A stretch of DNA of 64,000 bases, from assembly GCA_036405135.1 (NCBI GenBank), contig DASWYF010000034.1:1-64000 (forward strand). The letters are read 5' to 3'. The stretch's first letter is position 1. Each line of letters begins with the position of its first letter. This document shows positions 9,854 through 18,721 of the stretch, one piece after another. The stretch is from Verrucomicrobiia bacterium. GTDB taxonomy: Bacteria > Verrucomicrobiota > Verrucomicrobiia > Limisphaerales > JAEYXS01. The notes beneath the pieces were generated by a model. It made no database searches. It was not told the DNA's origin and saw nothing but the letters and a program-made list of their open reading frames with translations. The translations under genes were made by a program, and so were the position numbers.

Positions 9854-9891
9854 AAAACAGGCCGGACGAATCACTTCGTCCGGCCTGTTTT
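9854..9891. terminator. bidirectional intrinsic terminator between aspS and fusA
   Basis: Perfect 17-base arms (9854-9870 and 9875-9891) with a 4-base TCAC loop. The stem core is CAGGCCGGACGAA, flanked by A-runs on one side and T-runs on the other, so it can stop both convergent genes. Confidence 0.9.
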
Positions 9892-9897
9892 GTTATC

Positions 9898-12045
9898 TTA
9901 CCTTTGCTGCTTCCTCACCAAGCCTTCCAGCACCGGCTGGAAGCGTTCTGGCTTCATGCTATACGCGGCGCGACCTTTGCTGAGGCTGCGGATGGCGTTC
10001 GCGTAGCCGAACAGTTCCGCCAGCGGCACTTCCGCTTGCACGAGGGCATTGCTGCCCAGCGCTTCCACAGCGAGGACTTGGCCGCGACGACGGGTGAGGT
10101 CGCCGAGAATATCGCCCTGATGCTCGGTGGGCACGTTGACTTCCACGTGCATGACCGGCTCCAGCAATACTGGTCCCGCTTCACGCAACGCCGTGCGCAA
10201 GGCATCGGAGGCGGCGAGCTGGAACGCCAGATCGTTGGAGTCTTTCGCATGGAAATCGCCATCCAATATGGCGACCTGCACATCTACCAACGGATGACCG
10301 AGCACGCCCGCTTTCGCGGCTTCTACGATGCCTTTCTTCACCGCGCCATGATATTGCACGGGGATGCTACCGCCCGTGATTCGGTTCTCAATGGTTAGGC
10401 CGGAGCCCGCCACTGCCGGCGTCACGGACAGGATGACGCGCGCGAACATGCCGACACCGCCATTCTGTTTCTTCAACAGATGATCAGCTTCAGCCGCTCG
10501 CGTGATCGTCTCACGATGCGCGATTTCGGGCGCGCCTGCGATGGTCGCCACTTGATGCTCATCCGCCAGCCGTGTGCGCGTGATGTCCAGGTGCAGTTCA
10601 CCCATGCCGGAGAGCAGGCACTGGCCCGTTTCTGGATGCGTGCTGACACGGAGCGTTGGGTCTTCCTCGCTTAAACGGGCGAGGGCAGCGCCCAGCTTCT
10701 CACGGTCCGCACTGGTGCACGGCTCGATGGCTACGGTCACGACGGGTTCCGGGAACACAGGTGGCTCCAGCAACACCGTTTGCGCTGGCGCACACAACGT
10801 ATCGCCCGTGGTGAATCCACGCAGGCCGATGACGCCGCAGATATCGCCCGCATGTGCTTCCGCGAGTTCAATACGTCGATCTGCAAAGATGCGCACGAGC
10901 CTTCCTACACGCTCGGTTTTGCCCGTGCGCGAGTTCAGCACTGTATCGCCTTTACGCAACGTGCCTGCATAGAGCCGCAGCCAGACGATACGTCCGGCTT
11001 GCGGATCACTCACCAGCTTGAACGCGAGTGCGGAGACCAGTGCGTCGTCATCTGTGGTCAGACGGATCGCTTCACCGGTGTCAGCCACATTAGCTTCCAC
11101 GGGCGGCAAATCCGCCGGACTGGGCAGATAATCGACGATGGCATCCAGCAACGGTTGCACGCCCACATACTTGTAGGCACTGCCGCCGATCACCGGCACG
11201 AGCCGGTTCGCGATGGTCGCACGGCGGAGGGCGCGTTTCAGCACTTCCGCAGTCACGGGCCGGTTATCCAGCCAGAGCGCGGCCACTTCATCGTCCACTT
11301 CCGCGACCCGCTCGATGAGTTCTGAGCGGGCACGATCCACCAGCGCCTCCGCATCAGGAGGAACGTTCTCAACGCTAAAGCCGCCCAAGGCTCCGTCTCC
11401 GAAGACGAAAGCTTTGCGATTCACGATATCCAACTGACCACGCAAGGCATCCTCCGCGCCCAAGGGGATGAGCACGGGCACTGCGTTTGCGCCAAGCTTA
11501 TGGCGGATATCTGCCACTGCCTTGGCGAAGTTCGCACCGGTGCGATCCATCTTGTTCACGAACACGATGCGCGGGACGCGATAACGATCCGCCTGTCGCC
11601 AGACGGTCTCGGATTGCGGCTGCACACCATCCACGCCGCTGAACACGGCGATCATGCCGTCCAGTACGCGAAGCGACCGTTCCACCTCGGCGGTGAAATC
11701 CACGTGGCCGGGTGTATCGATCACATTCAGGCGATGCGGTTCATTGGCGAACAGCTTGAACACATCATCGGCACGTGTCTGCGTCCACGTGCTCGATACG
11801 GCGGCCGCGAAGATGGTGATACCTTTCGATTGCTCAATCGGATTCGAGTCTGTGGTCGTGTTCCCCGTATGGACATCGCCCGCACGATGGATCGCGCCGG
11901 TGTAGAGCAAGATGCGCTCAGTGAGCGTGGTCTTGCCGGCGTCGATATGCGCGGCGATGCCGAGATTACGAGTGCGCGTGAGCGGATACTCGCGACCGGT
12001 TTCGCGGGTGTTGGTGACAAGGGTGCTATTTTTCGTGGTGTTCAT
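9898..12045 (-). CDS. fusA: elongation factor G (divergent, stand-alone copy)
   Basis: 715 residues from the ATG at 12045, chosen because AGGAG sits about 7 bases upstream; a longer frame starts at 12081. The P-loop AHIDAGKTT, DTPGHVDF (G3) and NKMDRTGANF (G4) are present, followed by EF-G domains II-V. The switch I stretch reads HTGNTTTDSNPIEQSKGITI instead of the common GAATMDWMEQEQERGITI. The gene is outside a str operon, so it may be an EF-G paralog rather than the main translocase. Its leader is unusual (12083-12265). Confidence 0.82.
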   Translation of the reverse strand: MNTTKNSTLVTNTRETGREYPLTRTRNLGIAAHIDAGKTTLTERILLYTGAIHRAGDVHTGNTTTDSNPIEQSKGITIFAAAVSSTWTQTRADDVFKLFANEPHRLNVIDTPGHVDFTAEVERSLRVLDGMIAVFSGVDGVQPQSETVWRQADRYRVPRIVFVNKMDRTGANFAKAVADIRHKLGANAVPVLIPLGAEDALRGQLDIVNRKAFVFGDGALGGFSVENVPPDAEALVDRARSELIERVAEVDDEVAALWLDNRPVTAEVLKRALRRATIANRLVPVIGGSAYKYVGVQPLLDAIVDYLPSPADLPPVEANVADTGEAIRLTTDDDALVSALAFKLVSDPQAGRIVWLRLYAGTLRKGDTVLNSRTGKTERVGRLVRIFADRRIELAEAHAGDICGVIGLRGFTTGDTLCAPAQTVLLEPPVFPEPVVTVAIEPCTSADREKLGAALARLSEEDPTLRVSTHPETGQCLLSGMGELHLDITRTRLADEHQVATIAGAPEIAHRETITRAAEADHLLKKQNGGVGMFARVILSVTPAVAGSGLTIENRITGGSIPVQYHGAVKKGIVEAAKAGVLGHPLVDVQVAILDGDFHAKDSNDLAFQLAASDALRTALREAGPVLLEPVMHVEVNVPTEHQGDILGDLTRRRGQVLAVEALGSNALVQAEVPLAELFGYANAIRSLSKGRAAYSMKPERFQPVLEGLVRKQQR

Positions 12046-12082
12046 AGGTTTGCTCCTGTGTTTCTTTAGCCCTGAAAACAAA

Positions 12083-12109
12083 AAGCCCCGACGAATGGCG
12101 TCGGGGCTT
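12083..12109 (-). terminator. intrinsic terminator in the fusA leader
   Basis: Eleven-base perfect arms AAGCCCCGACG (12083-12093 and 12099-12109) with a 5-base loop. On the minus strand the stem is followed by TTTGTTTT. It lies only about 38 bases before the fusA start codon and downstream of a strong promoter, so fusA expression must read through it or start inside it. Confidence 0.75.
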
Positions 12110-12185
12110 CAATCAGGGATAAAAGCTAGGTGAGGAGACGGTTCGTATTACTGGATCAAGACAAAGACAATCCTAGCCCTGACTG
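12110..12185 (-). promoter_or_regulatory. long-range stem in the fusA leader RNA
   Basis: On the minus strand CAGTCAGGGCTAGG (complement of 12172-12185) can pair with CCTAGC (12125-12130) and CCCTGATTG (12110-12118), 15 pairs including one wobble, around a loop of about 40 bases. The stem directly precedes the terminator. Together they look like a regulated 5' leader or a small RNA. Confidence 0.45.
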
Positions 12186-12224
12186 AAGCCGGGCATTCTG
12201 AATTGTTTTGATGATACGAGCCAT
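12156..12224 (-). CDS. possible leader peptide upstream of fusA
   Basis: A 22-codon frame (MARIIKTIQNARLQSGLGLS then LS, stop) begins a few bases after the expected transcription start of the promoter at 12237-12265, with a second ATG immediately before it. There is no room for a normal Shine-Dalgarno site, so translation would be near-leaderless. Its position before a paired stem and terminator resembles attenuation leaders, but translation is unproven. Confidence 0.3.
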   Translation of the reverse strand: MARIIKTIQNARLQSGLGLSLS

Positions 12225-12236
12225 CATTATGAATGA

Positions 12237-12265
12237 CCTATAAGGGGTAGAGGCGGGTTTGTCAA
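12237..12265 (-). promoter_or_regulatory. strong sigma-70-type promoter for the fusA leader
   Basis: On the minus strand TTGACA (12260-12265), a 17-base spacer and TATAGG (12237-12242). Transcription would begin near 12230 and give a leader of about 185 bases before fusA. The stretch 12270-12357 upstream holds only a hairpin repeat. Confidence 0.65.
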
Positions 12266-12318
12266 ATCGGAGGGAGAACCGCGGGATACGCTGAAGACAC
12301 GGCCCCAACTGAGTGGGG

Positions 12319-12350
12319 AGACTGGACAGGCGGTGGCGCCTGTCCCACTG
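12319..12350. repeat. palindromic intergenic repeat (copy 1)
   Basis: GGACAGGCG at 12324-12332 and its complement CGCCTGTCC at 12337-12345 form a 9-bp hairpin inside a GTGGG...CCCAC context. A related copy is at 14800-14826. Such short GC-rich palindromes are commonly dispersed in intergenic DNA; no gene is associated. Confidence 0.4.
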
Positions 12351-12357
12351 CAAGCTA

Positions 12358-13551
12358 TTAGCGCAGGGGGCGGATGTAGATGTTGGCGAATTCCAAGGGT
12401 TGGCCTGCGTTGGCCAGACCTACTTCGGCGCTGCGTTTGGTGGCGACGGTAGTTTTGCCGATGAATTGGCCGTTCAGGTAAACGGAAAATCTTTCGAAGT
12501 CGCGGACCAAGCGTACGCGATTCCATGCTTTTGGTTTGAGCTTATCTAGGCCGATGCTCATGGGGGCTTCGCTATCGCCGAAGCTGACGATGGTTTGATC
12601 ATCCAAGGTAAGTCCACCGATGGTGCCGCTAGTCGGTAATTTCGCAGGGGTTTTAAAATCTACGGACAGCTCGAAGTCGCGATAGGATTTCGTGGTGGAG
12701 AGAGACGCTTTCTTCTGCTCATCAGGGATCAAGAACAGTTGCCAATCATTAGATTGCCACTCGGCGAGGTTAGAGGATTTCCAGCCGCGAAGATCTACAC
12801 CGTTGTAGAGAGCGGTCCAGTCGGTTTCTTCAGGAGCGCTTTGTTCCGGCGTGGCACCGGTGGAGGGTAGTTCTTGGATACGGATATTGCGAAAGTCCAC
12901 GCGGGAGCCTTCGGATTCGAGACCGATGTAGCCTTTGCGCCAGTTGCAATTGCTGCCGCCGGAGACTTCCTTGCCGTTCACACTGAGACGGATGACGCCG
13001 TTCGTGGCGACGATACGATATTTGTTCCATTCAGGCGAGGGATTCGACCGTTGCTCAGAAGGAAAGCTGCGCATGCCGCGATGCTTCCCAAAAGGTTCCA
13101 TGGTGGAGCCGTGGATCGGGAAGACATCGCCGTGAGTGGTGTAGTTCTCGGTGTTGCCGTAGCCGTGATCGAGGACTTGGACTTCGACGGCTCGGAGGAA
13201 AGGAACGCCGGGTGCGCTGATGGGCGAGGACCAGATGAAGATGCCCGCATTACCGCCGGACTTCAGGTGACGCCATTCGAGTTCGAGGATGAAGTTCTCA
13301 TACTGCCGCTCGGTGCGTAGTGCGCCGATGGGATTACCCGTGCAATGAATCAGGCCATTGGTGACAGACCATGTCTCCGGTGCGCAGTTCACATTCACCC
13401 AGCCATCGAGGTTTCTGCCGTTGAACAAGGGCAGAAAGCCGCGTGAGTCCGGCTTGGGCGGGTTGGAGAAAAACGAGGACGCATGACTGTCGAGGTTCAG
13501 GCCCGACAACCATATAGCGAGCAGGACCGCCTGGCAGGTTTTGATGAACAT
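12358..13551 (-). CDS. exported DUF1080 (3-keto-disaccharide hydrolase-like) protein, two domains
   Basis: 397 residues. A hydrophobic N-terminus (about 1-25, ending HASS) looks like a signal peptide. Two DUF1080 concanavalin-like beta-sandwich modules follow: FLPLFNGRNLDGW near residue 40 and WTALYNGVDLRGW near residue 246. Known: DUF1080 proteins abound in Planctomycetes and Verrucomicrobia and some hydrolyse 3-keto-glycosides. Substrate here unknown. The second module is less conserved. Confidence 0.82.
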   Translation of the reverse strand: MFIKTCQAVLLAIWLSGLNLDSHASSFFSNPPKPDSRGFLPLFNGRNLDGWVNVNCAPETWSVTNGLIHCTGNPIGALRTERQYENFILELEWRHLKSGGNAGIFIWSSPISAPGVPFLRAVEVQVLDHGYGNTENYTTHGDVFPIHGSTMEPFGKHRGMRSFPSEQRSNPSPEWNKYRIVATNGVIRLSVNGKEVSGGSNCNWRKGYIGLESEGSRVDFRNIRIQELPSTGATPEQSAPEETDWTALYNGVDLRGWKSSNLAEWQSNDWQLFLIPDEQKKASLSTTKSYRDFELSVDFKTPAKLPTSGTIGGLTLDDQTIVSFGDSEAPMSIGLDKLKPKAWNRVRLVRDFERFSVYLNGQFIGKTTVATKRSAEVGLANAGQPLEFANIYIRPLR

Positions 13552-13688
13552 GGGGTTAAAATGGAAATTTTAGACGGTGACTACAAGCGAAGTTTTAATG
13601 GGAAGCGGCAAGAATAGGAGGATTGCTAGATGGTTTTTTGCAGATTCGGAGTGTTGCCAAGGCAGAAGATTGCTAAGGTTTTCGGGAA

Positions 13689-14723
13689 ATGGACCCGGTG
13701 ACACATACAGTTTTGGGAGCAAGCTTTGGTTATGCGCTATTCCAACAACGATTGGGGAAGCGCGCTGCTGTGGTTGGGGCATTGGCCGGGGCGACGCCGG
13801 ATATTGATGTGCTCATCAAGAGTGCGACGGATCCATTGCTGGCGGTGGAGTTGCACCGGCATTTCACGCATGCGTTGCCGTTTGCGCCGATCGGGGCCTT
13901 GATCGTGGCTTCATTGTGGTTTTTGCGACCTGCGCAGAGGCAAGATTGGAAGCCGCTTTGGCTTTGTGCGCTGGTGGCGTATGTGAGCCATTGCTTGCTG
14001 GATGCGGCGACAAGTTATGGGACATTGTTACTGTGGCCGTTCACACGGCAGCGGTATGGGTGGGATTGGATCTCGATCATTGATCTGCTGTTCACTGTGC
14101 CGTTGCTGGTATTGCTGATCATCGGGGTGGTGAGGCAGAAGGCGAGGTTTGTGCAGACGGGTTTGGTTTGGGGGGCGGCGTATATGTTGCTGGGAGTTTG
14201 GCAGCATCAGAAAGCTTTGGATGCACAGGCGCAACTGGCTCTGCAACGCGGGCATGGGATGGAGAAACGGGAGGCGATGCCGACGATGGCAAACAACACG
14301 GTGTGGCGTTCGTTGTATCTGGCGAAGGGACAACTTTATAGTGATCGTATCCGGGTGGGATGGTTTTCCGGGGCGACGGTGAAGGAGGGGACACATCTGC
14401 CGTTGGTAACGGTGAAGGAGTTGACGGAAGCAGAATCGACGCGGGATGGGAAGGCAAAGGCGTTTGAACGATTCACCTGGTTCTCTGAGGGATGGGTGGC
14501 GAGGTCGCCGGTGGATGCGACGGTGTTAGGGGATATGCGATATTCGCTGAGCACGGAGGCGTTTGACCCGATCTGGGGGATTCAATATACGGCGGCGGAT
14601 GAGGCAATCGCGGTTAAGTGGGTGAACCGGTCGCGGGATCGGAAGATTGATCGGCAGAAGTTTTGGGCGGAGATTGCGGGGAAGGCGGAGGGGTATGAAA
14701 AGATTTCGGAACGGGGGAAATAG
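13689..14723 (+). CDS. membrane-bound metal-dependent hydrolase-like protein (YdjM/DUF457 family)
   Basis: 344 residues. The N-terminus MDPVTHTVLGASFGYAL and GATPDIDVL, HRHFTHALPF and SHCLLDAATSYGT are the conserved His/Asp clusters of the DUF457/YdjM family, spread over about five membrane segments up to residue 180. A soluble C-terminal domain of about 150 residues follows. The biochemical role of the family is poorly defined. Confidence 0.8.
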   Translation: MDPVTHTVLGASFGYALFQQRLGKRAAVVGALAGATPDIDVLIKSATDPLLAVELHRHFTHALPFAPIGALIVASLWFLRPAQRQDWKPLWLCALVAYVSHCLLDAATSYGTLLLWPFTRQRYGWDWISIIDLLFTVPLLVLLIIGVVRQKARFVQTGLVWGAAYMLLGVWQHQKALDAQAQLALQRGHGMEKREAMPTMANNTVWRSLYLAKGQLYSDRIRVGWFSGATVKEGTHLPLVTVKELTEAESTRDGKAKAFERFTWFSEGWVARSPVDATVLGDMRYSLSTEAFDPIWGIQYTAADEAIAVKWVNRSRDRKIDRQKFWAEIAGKAEGYEKISERGK

Positions 14724-14752
14724 AGAAGGTGGGGAAACATCGAAAGAAGGGG

Positions 14753-14826
14753 AGGTTAGAGCCTCCTTACGTCGGCTGCTACGTTATAGGCTGATAGGAG
14801 GTTGGGCAGGCGGCGCCTTTCCCACT
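14753..14826. repeat. intergenic repeats upstream of the topoisomerase gene
   Basis: GAGGTTAGAGCCTC at 14753-14766 is a short hairpin, followed by a variant of the 12319-12350 palindrome (TGGGCAGGCGGCGCCT near 14803-14818, then TTCCCA). The 14724-14922 gap holds nothing else I can support. Confidence 0.35.
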
Positions 14827-14922
14827 ACGAGCGGTTACATGGGTGCATCTCAGTCTTGCATCTGAGGGCAAGGACCGTTTGAATCTGCGGCTTAACTTTG
14901 GAATCACTGCCGACGAAGCATC

Positions 14923-17037
14923 ATGGCACCGAAAAAGAACGCTGAAGAAGGACAACCGGAATTGCCGATTGACGGAAAGGCCGCTGAGGCGGCGAAGTCG
15001 AATGGCGCAGCCGTTAATGGCAACAGCAATGGGGAGACGCATGTACAGGCTGAACAGGTCGAGGTGCCGGTGCATAAGCCGTTTGTGCCGTCGAACAAGG
15101 AGCTGGCGATCCACAAGCGCGTGGACCAAGGCTTCTTGGATTATGCCTCATACGTTATCCGGGATCGAGCGATTCCCAACTTGGCGGATGGTTTGAAGCC
15201 GGTGCAGCGCCGCATCATGTGGGCGTTGTATGAGAAGGATACGGGCAAATTCATCAAGGTGGCGAACATCGTGGGTCACGCGATGCAGTATCATCCGCAT
15301 GGTGATGCATCCATCAGTGATGCAATCGTGGTGCTGGCGAACAAGCGCTATTTGATCGAAGGGCAGGGGAATTACGGCAACATCTACACAGGCGATGTGG
15401 CGGCGGCTTCGCGTTATATCGAGTGTCGTCTGACGGATCTCGCCAAGAACGAGATCTTCAACAATGACCTGACGGAGTTTGTGCCGAGCTATGATGGCAC
15501 GAACAAGGAGCCGGTGACGTTGCCTTGCCGGTTGCCGTTGTTGCTGATGCTGGGCACGGAAGGTATCGCGGTCGGCCTGTCTTCCCGTATTCTGCCGCAT
15601 AACTTCATCGAGTTGCTGAAGGCGCAGATCTGCATTTTAAAGGGTGAATCATTCAAATGCTTGCCGGATTTCCAGACGGGCGGTTTGATGGATGCGCGCG
15701 AGTATGCGGACGGCAAGGGCAGTATCAAGGTGCGCGCGAAGATCAAGGAGAAGGACGAGTCCACGGTGGTGATCAAAGAGATCGCACCGACCACGACGAC
15801 GGAGTCCCTGATGGCGTCCATCGAGGACGCGGTTAAGAAGGGCAAGCTGAAGGTCAAGAGCGTGAACGATTTCACGTCTGAGGACGTAGAGATCGAGATC
15901 AAAGCGCCGCCGGGTGTGAGTGCAGAGAAGCTGATCGATGCGCTGTACGCCTTCACGCAGTGTGAGGTGTCCATTAGCAGCCGCATCATCGTCATCAAGA
16001 ACAACCGCCCCGTGGAACTCACGGTCACGGAGGTCTTGAAGGAGAACACGGCGCAGCTCATGGAGCTCTACAAGCGCGAGCTAGAGCTGAAAGAGCGCAA
16101 TCTCCAAGAGGACATGCATTTCCGCACATTGGAGCGCATCTTCATCGAGGAACGCATCTACAAGAAAATCGAGCAGTGCAAGACGAACGAAGCGGTCATA
16201 GCGGCAGTGTATGAGGGCTTCAAACCGTTCACCAAGGAATTGGTGCGTGAGATCCGCAATGAAGACGTCGAGCGCTTGCTGCAAGTGCGCATCCGCCGCA
16301 TCTCGCTCTTCGACATCAACAAGCATCGCGAAGAGATCGAGAAGGTCAAAGCGGAGTTGAAGGATATCCAGAAGCATCTCAAGAACCTTACGAAGTATGT
16401 TATCGGACGCATTGAAGCGTTGATCGAGAAATATGGACCGATCTACCCACGCCTGACGAAATCCAGTCGCTACGACGAGGTGGAAGCGAAGGATGTGGCG
16501 TTCAAGGCGTTCAAGGTTTCCTACGATCGCGAGTCAGGTTACGTGGGCTACAAAGTCTCGGGCGATGAGTTCAAGACCGAGTGCACGAAGTTCGACAAGC
16601 TGTTGCTGGTCTTCAAGGATGGACATTACAAAGTCGTGGAGCTGCAGGAAAAATTATTCGTGGGACCGGATGTGACGTATTGCGCAATACCAGATCGCGA
16701 CAAGGTATTCACGCTGGTGTATACGAATCGCGAGGCGACATACATCAAGCGCTTCACATTCGGCGGCATCATCATGAACCGCGACTACTCGTGCATCCCG
16801 GAGAAGTCTAAGATCCTGTTCTTCACAGAGGGCACGCCAGCGCAGATGTTCATCCGTTACAAGCCCGCGCCGCATCAGAAGGTGAACCAGCAGACGTGCA
16901 ATCCTAACGAAGTGGAAGTGAAGGGTGTAAAGACGTTGGGCCGTCAGATGACGATCAAGGACATCGCAGCCATCAACAGCAAGCCGCCGCGGAATTGGGA
17001 AGAAGGCGAGACAACGACAGTTCTGAAGTTTTTATAA
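14923..17037 (+). CDS. parC: DNA topoisomerase IV subunit A (GyrA/ParC family)
   Basis: 704 residues. A low-complexity Ala/Asn-rich extension of about 55 residues precedes the breakage-reunion domain (LADGLKPVQRRIMWAL near 87). The catalytic tyrosine is Tyr165 in AAASRYIECRL. A coiled-coil region (about 440-490) and a short C-terminal domain without clear GyrA-box blades favour ParC over GyrA. No parE/gyrB gene lies next to it. Known role: ATP-dependent decatenation together with subunit B. Confidence 0.85.
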   Translation: MAPKKNAEEGQPELPIDGKAAEAAKSNGAAVNGNSNGETHVQAEQVEVPVHKPFVPSNKELAIHKRVDQGFLDYASYVIRDRAIPNLADGLKPVQRRIMWALYEKDTGKFIKVANIVGHAMQYHPHGDASISDAIVVLANKRYLIEGQGNYGNIYTGDVAAASRYIECRLTDLAKNEIFNNDLTEFVPSYDGTNKEPVTLPCRLPLLLMLGTEGIAVGLSSRILPHNFIELLKAQICILKGESFKCLPDFQTGGLMDAREYADGKGSIKVRAKIKEKDESTVVIKEIAPTTTTESLMASIEDAVKKGKLKVKSVNDFTSEDVEIEIKAPPGVSAEKLIDALYAFTQCEVSISSRIIVIKNNRPVELTVTEVLKENTAQLMELYKRELELKERNLQEDMHFRTLERIFIEERIYKKIEQCKTNEAVIAAVYEGFKPFTKELVREIRNEDVERLLQVRIRRISLFDINKHREEIEKVKAELKDIQKHLKNLTKYVIGRIEALIEKYGPIYPRLTKSSRYDEVEAKDVAFKAFKVSYDRESGYVGYKVSGDEFKTECTKFDKLLLVFKDGHYKVVELQEKLFVGPDVTYCAIPDRDKVFTLVYTNREATYIKRFTFGGIIMNRDYSCIPEKSKILFFTEGTPAQMFIRYKPAPHQKVNQQTCNPNEVEVKGVKTLGRQMTIKDIAAINSKPPRNWEEGETTTVLKFL

Positions 17038-17049
17038 GCGAAAACATTG

Positions 17050-17085
17050 AAACTCCATCAGCCAAAACTGATGGAGTTTTATTTT
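17050..17085. terminator. intrinsic terminator after parC
   Basis: Twelve-base perfect arms AAACTCCATCAG (17050-17061) and CTGATGGAGTTT (17068-17079) with a CCAAAA loop, followed by TATTTT. It can also serve the convergent acyltransferase gene, whose stop codon lies at its right edge. Confidence 0.88.
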
Positions 17086-18200
17086 CCAGATGCTGACTTC
17101 AAAAATCCTTTCCCGAAATTGATACTGGGCACTTCCACATAACGATAAAACAGATTCGCCAGTAAAACCACGGCAGGCCACAATAACAAGCAGGCGGCAA
17201 AAGTGACTAGCGGATGAACTGCGACACCGGTGATATAACGGGCTTTCAGCCACGGAATCATCATCAAAAATGGCTGATGCAGCAGATATATGCTGTAACT
17301 CCACAAGCCGGCCTGGCGCAGATGTACGACGGCAAAACTGGAAGAAATCGGCAGCTTGATGGAACCGCTCAAAAGGCGACTAAAGATGACAAACGTCGTT
17401 AATGCTGCGAAAAGGAAGGTTAAAGGCTCCAAAGGCTTCACTTGATAGCTGACGATCATCAAAATAAGCCAAGGCCAAAGGGGCAGCTTAGCGAGCGAGG
17501 GTTCTTGACGATTTATATAGGCATCGGCAAGCCATGCCCCCAAAGTCCAACTAAACCAATAGGCCAGCGGCATGTCAGTGAACCAACGAGGCAGGGGTTG
17601 TGACCAGGTTTGAGTGATCCCGGTGATTACGCGTATGGAGCCTTCTATCAAAGCAAGCAGGCATAGCGCTCGTGTCCACCCCAAGCGTTTTATCAATACC
17701 AACAGCACAGGATACAGCAAGTAGAGCTGGACCTCGACGGCAATGCTCCAGAACGAAGGATTGATTGCATAGAAATCTGTTTCGAAGAAATTCTGCAGTG
17801 AGAGCACATGCACAAAAAAATCCAACCAACCGGTGCCGGAATAGGAGATGCGCGAAACAGGCAGGACAAAAGCAAAGAAAAGCAAAGCCATCAAATAGGG
17901 GGGATAGATGCGCCAGAAGCGACGGATGAAAAACGGCTTAAAACCGTCTGCATGATTCTTTTGAAAACTCAGATGGATGCAAAAACCGCTGATGACGAAG
18001 AAAAGCGCCACAGCCATTTTCCCATAAGTAAATGGAAGTAAAAACAACAGAGTGTCAGAGTATCTGTAATCACGAATGATTCCATCCCAAGGCAAGTTGT
18101 CACCGAACGATGAATTCAGGCAGTGAAAAAGAAAGACGGCGAAAACGGCAACACCACGGAAGATGTCGAGAAAATCAATATGGTCTGGCGATGATTTCAC
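17079..18200 (-). CDS. membrane acyltransferase (acyltransferase-3/OafA family)
   Basis: About 373 residues if it starts at the GTG at 18200, just before DFLDIFRGVAVFAVFLFH, the conserved beginning of the family. An upstream TTG at 18341 would add about 47 residues that do not look conserved. About ten membrane segments. The catalytic-type His lies in LFHCLNS, and FFVISGFCIHLSF is the second conserved motif. Known role: transfers acyl groups to extracytoplasmic sugars or lipids. Substrate unknown. Confidence 0.82.
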   Translation of the reverse strand: MKSSPDHIDFLDIFRGVAVFAVFLFHCLNSSFGDNLPWDGIIRDYRYSDTLLFLLPFTYGKMAVALFFVISGFCIHLSFQKNHADGFKPFFIRRFWRIYPPYLMALLFFAFVLPVSRISYSGTGWLDFFVHVLSLQNFFETDFYAINPSFWSIAVEVQLYLLYPVLLVLIKRLGWTRALCLLALIEGSIRVITGITQTWSQPLPRWFTDMPLAYWFSWTLGAWLADAYINRQEPSLAKLPLWPWLILMIVSYQVKPLEPLTFLFAALTTFVIFSRLLSGSIKLPISSSFAVVHLRQAGLWSYSIYLLHQPFLMMIPWLKARYITGVAVHPLVTFAACLLLWPAVVLLANLFYRYVEVPSINFGKGFLKSASGK

Positions 18201-18334
18201 AGTGCGGCGACATCGTAAACAGTGCCACCAATAGCAAACTTGGCCAAACCATAGAAATAGGTGCTGATAAAGCAAGCAAGGACAAGCCCCCCACTCACCC
18301 GGATTTATTTCACAGAGCCGGATCAGCTCAAAAA

Positions 18335-18721
18335 TCACCAAATCGGATTAGGCCGGTAGAGTGGCGCTCCCCAAGGGGTTTCTTTAGCCTTTTCCAATCC
18401 GGGGTCTGAGGGAGGTTGGGTGGCGGCAAGATAATCGAGAATCTGATTGCGGATGGATGGCGCGATCGGCCACATGCCGTTTTGCTTCTGCATCTTCGTG
18501 ATCGTTTGATCCCAGCGTTCACGGGGCAGATGGGTTGCAGCGATGACGGCGGTGGAATGGCACGGCATGCAGTTGGCAAGAATCAATTCACGTCCTTTGC
18601 CGGGTTTCAACTGTTCGATCGCACTGATGTTGGATGGAGAAAGCGGTGGTGCATCAGCGGCGTGAAGGCAGCCATAAGCCAATACGGCTAGCGCCAGGAA
18701 TGATTTGAGCGCATGTCTCAT
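18335..18721 (-). CDS. exported monoheme cytochrome c, sulfite dehydrogenase-like small subunit
   Basis: 128 residues with a signal peptide (cleavage near residue 21) and one heme site CMPCH (Cys51, Cys54, His55); candidate axial methionines are in MQKQNGMWP. The gene overlaps the end of the molybdenum-cofactor enzyme gene by 4 bases, so the two are translationally coupled. Known: SorB-type cytochromes accept electrons from SorA in periplasmic sulfite oxidation. That pairing is inferred from context. Confidence 0.8.
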   Translation of the reverse strand: MRHALKSFLALAVLAYGCLHAADAPPLSPSNISAIEQLKPGKGRELILANCMPCHSTAVIAATHLPRERWDQTITKMQKQNGMWPIAPSIRNQILDYLAATQPPSDPGLEKAKETPWGAPLYRPNPIW

